DNA from: Enterocloster bolteae
GTDB taxonomy: Bacteria; Bacillota_A; Clostridia; Lachnospirales; Lachnospiraceae
Assembly (NCBI GenBank): GCA_021769025.1
Contig: JAETTS010000015.1
Location: forward strand, 1-16,737
Direction: 5' to 3'
DNA length: 16,737 nt
Numbering within the stretch: position 1 is the stretch's first letter; the number at the start of each line of letters is the position of its first letter. Under the pieces are notes generated by a model. That model was not told the origin of the DNA. It did not search any database and saw nothing but the letters and a program-made list of their open reading frames with translations. A program made the position numbers and the translations under genes. Positions 1 to 6,624 of the stretch are shown one piece after another.

Positions 1-800
1 TGAAGGAAAGCGATATCAATGATATTCTGATTTGCCAGGATTTGAATACGCCTGCGGGGAATCTGTATACGCTGTTGGTGATAAAGGAACATCAGGCGGC
101 CAAGAAGTATCTGGAGGTGTTTCAACAGGCGGGAATACCGGCTCAGGATTCCTACATAGACAGCTTTTCCGACAGAGGGGCTTTTTGTATGGCCTTTGAG
201 TACAAGCAGGAAAGGCCTCTTCAAGATTTCTATATGGGAGAAAGCTATACATTGGCGGAGTGCGAGTCCATATGCATCAATGTGATCATGACATGTATCG
301 CCTCCAATCTGCCCTATCCTATCCTTTACCTGATTTTAAGGCAGGGACAACTTCATTTGTCCAAGGATCATACGGTGTATTTCAGCTATCAGATCGACCT
401 GACGGAACTGGATCCAGAAAAGACAGAAAGGGATTGTGCGGTTGCCTGTGCTTCAATATTAAGAGAACTTTTAAGGCCTAAGGCATCCCAGAAGGCGTTC
501 AGTTACCGATTGCTGGAAAAAAAGATTTCCAGAAAAAGCTATGACCGGTTTACAGAGCTTTATAAAGATATCAGGATTACCACAGTACCCGGGAAGAAAA
601 AAGGGGTTAGGAAAAGGATCAAAGTATGGTTTGCCCGCAGACAGGACGGACTGTTCAGGATTCTTTTGTGTATCTGCCTGATCCTTGGAGTTCTGGCACT
701 GGTATCATTGATTTCCCAGCTGGTGTTTGGAGATATCCCATGGCTTCGGATTTTGTTTAACGGATTCAAGACCATTGGAACGGAATCGTTGCTTAGATGA
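1..800 (+). CDS. C-terminally membrane-anchored protein, possible pseudokinase-like fold (5' end at or beyond window edge)
   Basis: The frame is open from the first base. Bases 1-2 (TG) are the end of a codon, so an ATG may lie one base outside the window, giving a protein of about 266 residues, or the gene may begin further upstream. A TTG at 42 is in frame but has no ribosome site and would cut into the fold. The first ~200 residues are soluble and end in a Lys/Arg-rich stretch (nt ~590-645), followed by one hydrophobic helix (nt 648-728) and a short tail, so the body is probably cytosolic (positive-inside rule). The order LLVIKEHQ, then CMAFEYKQERPLQDF, then YPILYLIL, then VYFSYQIDL loosely recalls the beta3, hinge, catalytic-loop and DFG positions of a kinase without the catalytic Asp residues; this is a weak, pattern-based guess. 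It overlaps or is coupled to the receptor gene that follows. No family is recognised with certainty. Confidence 0.6.
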   Translation, partial: KESDINDILICQDLNTPAGNLYTLLVIKEHQAAKKYLEVFQQAGIPAQDSYIDSFSDRGAFCMAFEYKQERPLQDFYMGESYTLAECESICINVIMTCIASNLPYPILYLILRQGQLHLSKDHTVYFSYQIDLTELDPEKTERDCAVACASILRELLRPKASQKAFSYRLLEKKISRKSYDRFTELYKDIRITTVPGKKKGVRKRIKVWFARRQDGLFRILLCICLILGVLALVSLISQLVFGDIPWLRILFNGFKTIGTESLLR

Positions 801-838
801 CCAAGGCAGCGGTGGTAGTGAATAAAACTGCTGTCAAC

Positions 839-844
839 GGAGGA
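839..844 (+). promoter_or_regulatory. Ribosome binding site deciding the receptor start
   Basis: GGAGGA lies 9 bases before ATG 854. The alternative ATG at 797, which overlaps the previous stop, has no comparable site and would put 19 polar residues in front of a good membrane signal. I therefore prefer 854, though coupled initiation at 797 is possible. Confidence 0.6.
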
Positions 845-853
845 CAAAAAGGA

Positions 854-3295
854 ATGAGAAAACGGATTCCCTATATTGCAGCATTTGTATGGATGTTTAT
901 CATAACTGCACTGGCATTTGCAGACGGCCTGACATGGCGGAATGAACGGATGGTTTCTTCCTGCCACGATGGCTGCGTGGCAGGAAATGCCGTCTATCTG
1001 ACAGAGAATATTGATAAGGATGGGATTCTCTATGTGTCAGATACAAAAGGAAATGTAAAGAACGTATGGCGAAGCAGCTCTCTTCAGCCAGGAAGCATAT
1101 TTGGAAAGATAGATTATAAGGACGGATTGTTTGCAGTGCTTGTGTCCGCCGGAATTTCAGGGGATGGGACGGCGACAGATTATAGGATCCTCCAGTTTGA
1201 TGAGCAGGCACAGCCTGTGGCTTCCTCCCCTGTACTACATATGGCAAAGGATGGGGTTCTGACTGGCTTTCGGGCTGAGGAGGATGGGTTCTATCTGACT
1301 CTGGTGCTGGAAGGCGGCACAGAGGCAGGCATCTATTTTGTAGAGAAAGACCGGCTGGCGGATCTGCCTCTGGATGATACCAGGGAAGAGGAGCCGGAAA
1401 CTTTGGAGGTGAAGCTGTATCAACTTGTCTCCTGCGAAGAAGGAAGGCTTTTTGTGGAAGCCAGATTTGAGGATGGGAAGCTTCTGGTGCGGAAAGACGA
1501 CAAAACGGGAGTGGAGGACTTTGAAAGGCCGGAGGCTGTAAACCGTGCATTTCTGAACAGAAAGCTGACTGCCGGACAGCTGATGAAGCTGCGTCAGCAG
1601 CGGTTTGTCCTGTACATTCAGCTCCTGATCCTGGGATATGTGGTTCTGCTTCTTGCCTTTTTGATTCTGCGAAACCGGAATCACACAGCTTATACCATTG
1701 CCATTGTGGAGGCGGTTCTTTTGGCCATCACTGCAGCCGGGGCAGTTCAGATCCCCCGGGTTCAAGAAAAGGCAAAGGAACAGGAGGCGGAACGATTTGG
1801 CTTTTATTATGTCCAGGCGTTGGCGGAGGAGATTGGGAGCCCTGTAAACCTGGGAATAGAGGAGGAAGGCTTCTATGACAGCAGGGAGTATTATGCTCTG
1901 AGAAATCGGCTGTCTGGTTTCGTTAATCTGGATGGAATCTCGGAGATATTTACGGATATCTGTGTTGTGCGCAGTAGTGACCATATGGTGCTGGCCAGTG
2001 CCAGCGGCTTCAATGGCCAGCGGTTTGAGGAGATTTATGTGGCTGGTACAAGGAAGCTTTTGGATGCTTTGACAGAGGGCACGAAGGCCAGCATGGTCAT
2101 AAGAATAGACGGAGAGGCGTACCAGGTGCTGGGAACAGCTGCATCGGAGGGACTTTACCCGGAGTACCTTTTGATGGGAATTACCAGGAGAGAAGATCTG
2201 TCTGGCGCGGCGAGAGATAACAGCAAAGGCTATCTGATCTATGCTCAGATTATCTTTCTTATAGGCACTATTGTCAGCATCAGCCTGCTGGTACTTCAGG
2301 GAAGGGAGTTGAAGCGGCTTTCTAAGGCTATGGAAGCTGTGGCAGAAGGCCAGATGGAAGTGGTGAAAAAAGGGGTTCATGGAAAAGATGTGGATTTTAT
2401 GTGGAACAGCCTTTTTGAAATCAGAAAAACCATTAGCCGTATCAATTATACCAAATACCGGATTTTTGAGTCATGTTATCGGTTTGCGCCAAAAAATATT
2501 GAGAAGATTTTAGGAAAAGATTCTATCACCGAGGTAAAGGGTGGCGATATGGTTTTACTTCATGGAACCGTGGCTGTTATTTCCTCTACAGAGCCAGGGG
2601 ATACCAATCGCCGGTCTGCTGATATTATGAATCGGTTTATTGCTTTGATTGAGAAACATAAGGAGGAGGGAGGAGGATTCTTTGTCTCAGGACACAGCGA
2701 CTTAACCCTGCTTAAGGTTTTATTTTTGGAGGAATCCAGAAATACCCTGGATTTTGGGACTGGCTTCATGCAGGAATTTTATGAGGAGAAGGTTCTGGAG
2801 GGATTATGTACTGGTATGTTTCTACACTATGCCCAGTATGTGTACGGAGTTGCAGGGACTGATAAACAGAGTTTTCCGTTCCTGTTGTCCAGGGAGATAA
2901 AAGAGATTGAACAGTATGCCCGGTGGTTCCAGCGGATGGGGCTGAATCTGGTGCTTACGGAGAATGTAAAGAACAGGGAGGCGTATGACGGAGACCTTCG
3001 ATATATCGGATATATTCTCATAACCGATACGGGGGAGAGACTTCGGATCTATGAGGCACTGGATGCCTGCCCCCTTTCCCAGAGAAGGCTTAAGACGGAG
3101 ACCGATGGAAAATTCCAAAAGGCTCTAGGGCTTTTCTATCAGCACGATTTTTACTTGGCAAGGAGTACATTTTCTGATGTCCTTAAGGAAAATCCGGAGG
3201 ATGCTATGGCAAAATGGTATCTGTTTACCTGCGAAAGCTATCTGAATCAGGTGCATATGGAGGGGGATATCTGCAGGCTTCACTGGGAGCAGTGA
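854..3295 (+). CDS. Membrane receptor: extracytoplasmic sensor, HAMP, degenerate class III cyclase-like domain, TPR-like tail
   Basis: The 813-residue protein has four hydrophobic helices, at residues ~7-24, 250-272, 279-299 and 459-481. Between the first two is a beta-rich, propeller-like outside domain; between the last two is a second outside domain of about 160 residues. After the last helix comes a HAMP-like linker (~482-530). Next is RFAPKNIEKILGKDSI, the characteristic lead-in of HAMP-linked adenylate/guanylate cyclases (known family pattern: RFxPxxxLxLLGKxSI). The cyclase core is degenerate: where family members have VLFxDIRxFT this one reads VAVISSTEP, and the usual GD becomes GHSD, so the metal-binding aspartates seem lost. 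Residues ~753-803 form a TPR-like helix pair (FYQHDFYLARSTF...NPEDAMAKWYLF). I infer a non-enzymatic receptor or a regulator that binds a partner or nucleotide. The start at 854 is chosen over 797 for its ribosome site. Confidence 0.75.
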   Translation: MRKRIPYIAAFVWMFIITALAFADGLTWRNERMVSSCHDGCVAGNAVYLTENIDKDGILYVSDTKGNVKNVWRSSSLQPGSIFGKIDYKDGLFAVLVSAGISGDGTATDYRILQFDEQAQPVASSPVLHMAKDGVLTGFRAEEDGFYLTLVLEGGTEAGIYFVEKDRLADLPLDDTREEEPETLEVKLYQLVSCEEGRLFVEARFEDGKLLVRKDDKTGVEDFERPEAVNRAFLNRKLTAGQLMKLRQQRFVLYIQLLILGYVVLLLAFLILRNRNHTAYTIAIVEAVLLAITAAGAVQIPRVQEKAKEQEAERFGFYYVQALAEEIGSPVNLGIEEEGFYDSREYYALRNRLSGFVNLDGISEIFTDICVVRSSDHMVLASASGFNGQRFEEIYVAGTRKLLDALTEGTKASMVIRIDGEAYQVLGTAASEGLYPEYLLMGITRREDLSGAARDNSKGYLIYAQIIFLIGTIVSISLLVLQGRELKRLSKAMEAVAEGQMEVVKKGVHGKDVDFMWNSLFEIRKTISRINYTKYRIFESCYRFAPKNIEKILGKDSITEVKGGDMVLLHGTVAVISSTEPGDTNRRSADIMNRFIALIEKHKEEGGGFFVSGHSDLTLLKVLFLEESRNTLDFGTGFMQEFYEEKVLEGLCTGMFLHYAQYVYGVAGTDKQSFPFLLSREIKEIEQYARWFQRMGLNLVLTENVKNREAYDGDLRYIGYILITDTGERLRIYEALDACPLSQRRLKTETDGKFQKALGLFYQHDFYLARSTFSDVLKENPEDAMAKWYLFTCESYLNQVHMEGDICRLHWEQ

Positions 3296-3340
3296 GATTT
3301 TAGAGAGCACCTGTAAGTTTAAGAAAGGAGATCCGGGCCT

Positions 3341-4576
3341 ATGGGTGATAATCTGTTCCGGGTTCTGCTGGCATCAGCCAAAGCGAAGATAACGCCTTTT
3401 GTCACAAAGGTGAAAATGTGGACCAGCTGGAATTTTATCCGTACCAGGGGAATTTCAAAGATCCGTGATTTTTTCACCGCATTGCTGGACGTCCGACCCA
3501 GACATAAAAGGGATTATTATTCGGTTTTCGGGTGGCTGGTCAGCAAAAGGCTGGCAATGGCTGTTCTGGTGGTAATCGGCGTGTTAAGCATCTATTATCT
3601 GTAGAGCATTCACAGTACCTTAACCTCAGCCAGGGCAGAGGGAATAAAAACCTATGACTATGATTCGGTTATACTGCGTTTTGCCGATGAGAAGGTACGA
3701 ATCAGAGGAAAATCTGGTTACCTTGCCTACGAGGGGGATGTAAAAGGAGGGGCTGTCACAGGCTATGGCACACTGTATAACCCAGCAGGAACCGTGGTCT
3801 ATCAGGGGAATTTTGATATGAATATGTACCAGGGAAATGGAACCAGATATTATGACAGCGGCATCCTGATGTACAGCGGCAATTTTCAGGAAAATCTGTT
3901 TGACGGAAACGGAAAATTATACCGTGAGAATGGCAGTCTTGCCTACGAGGGAGAGTTTGCCTTGGGAAAGAAGAATGGAAGTGGCAAGCTGTACGACAAC
4001 GGAAGCAACTTAATCTACACCGGAAGTTTCAGCCAGGACGAACTTCTCTATAGCGCCCTTCTGGGGAAAAAGGTGTCGGAGGTAGCAGATACCTATAAAG
4101 GAAAGAGGACACTGTATGAGGATGACCGGAATTTTGCTGTGGTTCTGGAGGACATTGACGCCATGTATACGGGATGGAGCGAGAGCCAGGCGCTGGACGA
4201 TGAGATGGCTGTGGACAGGGTTTTGGTATTGAGGGATTCCTTTGGGGCCGGCGGGAAAACCATGACTACCATAGAGGAAGTGAAAAAATTCTTCGGAACC
4301 GAGGATTACCAGGGTAATTCTGAGGTAAATATGCCGGAGGCCGTGGCGATTAACTGGATAGCAGACTACCGAAGCAACTCCCAGAGAAGAGTGGAGATGG
4401 AGCTTTCCTCAGAGTATGATGATTATCTGGTAGTGGAGGAGTTTGATGTTGGGTATACGGTTTATATTTATTCATTCCACAAGGATGGACTAATCTATAC
4501 ATTTATCTGTCAGGATAGAGAGGGAAACTTTTCCTTCTATTCTATTGAACGAGAAGAGGGGCAAGTGGGAACATGA
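3341..4576 (+). pseudogene. MORN-repeat membrane protein interrupted by in-frame TAG at 3602
   Basis: A ribosome site (AAAGGAGAT) precedes ATG 3341. The frame codes for a basic cytosolic N-terminus and one membrane helix (AMAVLVVIGVLSIYYL), then meets TAG at 3602-3604, giving only 87 residues. The same frame stays open without a gap to the TGA at 4574-4576, where it overlaps the next gene by ATGA. Read through, the protein would be 411 residues. Downstream of the stop are five MORN-type units about 24 residues apart, marked by YEGDV, YQGNF, YSGNF, YEGEF and YTGSF (residues ~127-240), then a ~170-residue C-terminal domain of unknown type that would lie outside the cell. No ribosome site or good start lies between the stop and the repeats; GTG 3794 falls inside a repeat. 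Nonsense mutation, sequencing error or suppression are all possible. MORN repeats in other proteins bind lipids or proteins; the role here is unknown. Confidence 0.75.
3602..3604 (+). other. In-frame TAG between membrane helix and MORN domain
   Basis: The stop falls exactly at the end of the hydrophobic helix (codons CTG TAG AGC) and the frame is open on both sides. A single base change from CAG, TGG, AAG or GAG would restore one protein. TAG also ends the genes at 10996, 14391 and 15307, so the codon is an ordinary terminator in this genome. Confidence 0.85.
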
Positions 4577-6624
4577 GAAAACGTGGATTGGCAAAAGGTC
4601 TGCTTCTCATTCTTACGGCGGCTGTTGTGGTCAGCTTTTCTCTGGGAAACGGACAGATAGAAAGCCAGGCGGCAGGAGAACGGCTTCTAACCCTAGATAT
4701 GGCAAAGAAAACAGGACTTGCAAACAGCTCGGCCTATGAGAAGCTGGAAAGTGAGCTACAGGTAAAAGAGGTATCGTTAAAGCAGGCGGTCAAGTCCATC
4801 AAACTGAAGCAGAAAAATATGTCCACATTCCGGTGGACACCCCTTCTTTCTTTTAAGTTTCCGGAGAAGCCGGACTTATCGGAGGCTTATGAGTTTCAGT
4901 TTAAACCAATTCAGATCCAGGCGGAGATTGACACGGTGAAGCACAAGATGACCGATCACATATTGGAAGTCTATGAGAATATCTCAAATTTATATGTGGA
5001 TATTGTAGTGCTGGAGGATATCGTTTCCTTCAATGAACAGAGGCTTTCAGCTATGGAGGAAACCCTTAAGAAGAATCGGTCGCGTCTTCGGCTGGGACAG
5101 GCGACTCAGAACGATATCGATACCATGGAAAAAGCCATCAAGACACTGAACAATAAAATAGCGGCAGATAGAAGAAAGCTGGAGGCCAGCAAAAAAAAGC
5201 TATCTACAGCCATTGGGATGGATGTGACCACAGGCTACCGTTTTGAGAATCCCTTTATGAACGCCAAGATTCAGAGAAGCCAATTAAAGGATCTGATTCA
5301 GTATACCCTGGACAGAGATGAGAATTACTATGAAGTCTCTATGAATGCCTCCACCAGCCTGATTTCCCTCAGAACAAACTATAGTCTGATGGAAGGGCAG
5401 TATGGCGGGAAGATGGGATATATATCGGAATATGTGAATCAGGCTATTGCGGGACAGAAGATAAATGGGAAAGCGTTCAAGAAAAAGTATGAGGAATTTC
5501 TGACGGCTATCGATAAGCCGTGGCAGGGCCATATCCGAATTCTTTTTATCAAGATTCCTAAGGAGTGGTTTAAGGGACAGATATCCGGTATCCGATATGT
5601 GGAGGATGAACCCTATGCTTTGTATGAATCAGCTCTGGAGTATCAGGATGCCCTTCTGGAGAAAAACAATGAGAAGCAGTCCTTAACTCAACAGGTGGAA
5701 GATAGTTTCAACAATTATATCAGCATGCGAAACGCCTATCTCTCCCTGGCAGAGGAGGCAGATGTGGCAAAGGAGAGGCTTAAGGCAGATGAGGTGTTGA
5801 ACCGTCTGGGAGAACTGACCTATGAAGAATATAAGTCCTCCTTAGATGATTATGAGGATCTGCAGAACGAAATGTTTGACGCACTGGCAGCTTATTCACA
5901 GACATTGTATTCTTTTGACAGGCTGACCTGCGGCGGTATCACGGCTCTTTTGGAGGAAGGAGGGGCCGCGTTGAATGCAGGAAGCGGGGGGCAAAGCTAT
6001 GTGGAGGAGGAATATGCCGACGGTGCTTATTATTACATCGAGTCAATCATTCAGGAACAGGAGTTTCGCATTGGGGTAAGTCTGCCAGATGACTTTGATG
6101 TGGATGTAACCCATTTTGAGTTGTGGTGCGACCAGACCCGCATAGGCAGCCGGACAGAGATTGGCAAGACCATACGGCATTTGAGTCTGGCAGTGGACAA
6201 GGTGTCTGAGGTGAAACTGCGGTTTTATAATGGGAATACCTTTGTGGATGATTGCATTATAGATCCGGATGTGTACAGCGGACCCTTAAGCATTGTCAAA
6301 GGGTACGTAACTGTAGAGCAGGAGAAGATGGAGATAGGCACATACGCCAGTCAGACAAACCGTGTCACAGGCATGGTTACCATCACTCTGGAGCCAGACG
6401 TGTCAGAAGGGATTGGCTACTATCTGATAAAGAACGGGGACGGGAAATGCCTGGTCAGCGACACCCTGATTCCTGTGAAGACAGGATTTAAGTATCTTTC
6501 CTTAGTACAGGGAAGCATGGATCAGCTGGTGATTGAATTCTACGGGGAAGATTCCAGGCTGAAATATTCAGGATATTTTGAAACCAGAAACGCAAAGCTT
6601 ATGAAGAATCCGGAGGGAACATGA
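4573..6624 (+). CDS. Secreted TolC-like (outer membrane efflux family-like) coiled-coil protein
   Basis: The 683-residue protein has a clear signal peptide: basic start, hydrophobic core LLLILTAAVVVSFSL and likely cleavage near residue 33 (ESQA-A). The mature part begins LTLDMAKKTGLANSSAYEKL, like the first helix of TolC proteins. Residues ~171-217 (RLRLGQATQNDIDTMEKA...KKKLSTAIGMD) match the family's long helix with its RxxxGxATxxDxxxAE signature. Residues ~410-455 (RLGELTYEEYKSSLDDYEDL) look like the second copy of that helix, so the internal two-fold repeat of TolC is present. Residues ~480-683 form a beta-rich domain not found in TolC. The start overlaps the preceding stop by ATGA, and its own stop overlaps the next start the same way. 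A TolC-like protein in an apparently single-membrane bacterium cannot be a normal outer-membrane pore; a wall-spanning tube or scaffold is my inference. Confidence 0.75.
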   Translation: MRKRGLAKGLLLILTAAVVVSFSLGNGQIESQAAGERLLTLDMAKKTGLANSSAYEKLESELQVKEVSLKQAVKSIKLKQKNMSTFRWTPLLSFKFPEKPDLSEAYEFQFKPIQIQAEIDTVKHKMTDHILEVYENISNLYVDIVVLEDIVSFNEQRLSAMEETLKKNRSRLRLGQATQNDIDTMEKAIKTLNNKIAADRRKLEASKKKLSTAIGMDVTTGYRFENPFMNAKIQRSQLKDLIQYTLDRDENYYEVSMNASTSLISLRTNYSLMEGQYGGKMGYISEYVNQAIAGQKINGKAFKKKYEEFLTAIDKPWQGHIRILFIKIPKEWFKGQISGIRYVEDEPYALYESALEYQDALLEKNNEKQSLTQQVEDSFNNYISMRNAYLSLAEEADVAKERLKADEVLNRLGELTYEEYKSSLDDYEDLQNEMFDALAAYSQTLYSFDRLTCGGITALLEEGGAALNAGSGGQSYVEEEYADGAYYYIESIIQEQEFRIGVSLPDDFDVDVTHFELWCDQTRIGSRTEIGKTIRHLSLAVDKVSEVKLRFYNGNTFVDDCIIDPDVYSGPLSIVKGYVTVEQEKMEIGTYASQTNRVTGMVTITLEPDVSEGIGYYLIKNGDGKCLVSDTLIPVKTGFKYLSLVQGSMDQLVIEFYGEDSRLKYSGYFETRNAKLMKNPEGT

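Noticed and set aside
797..853. ATG 797 as the start of the receptor
   Set aside because: It lacks a good ribosome site and puts 19 extra residues before the membrane signal; 854 has GGAGGA. Kept as an alternative only.
1235..2380. Long open frame on the minus strand (381 residues)
   Set aside because: Antisense to the receptor gene, with His/Ser/Leu-rich shadow composition and no recognisable domain.
3794..4576. Separate gene starting at GTG 3794
   Set aside because: The start is inside a MORN unit, has no ribosome site, and the frame is continuous with the upstream membrane part except for one TAG.
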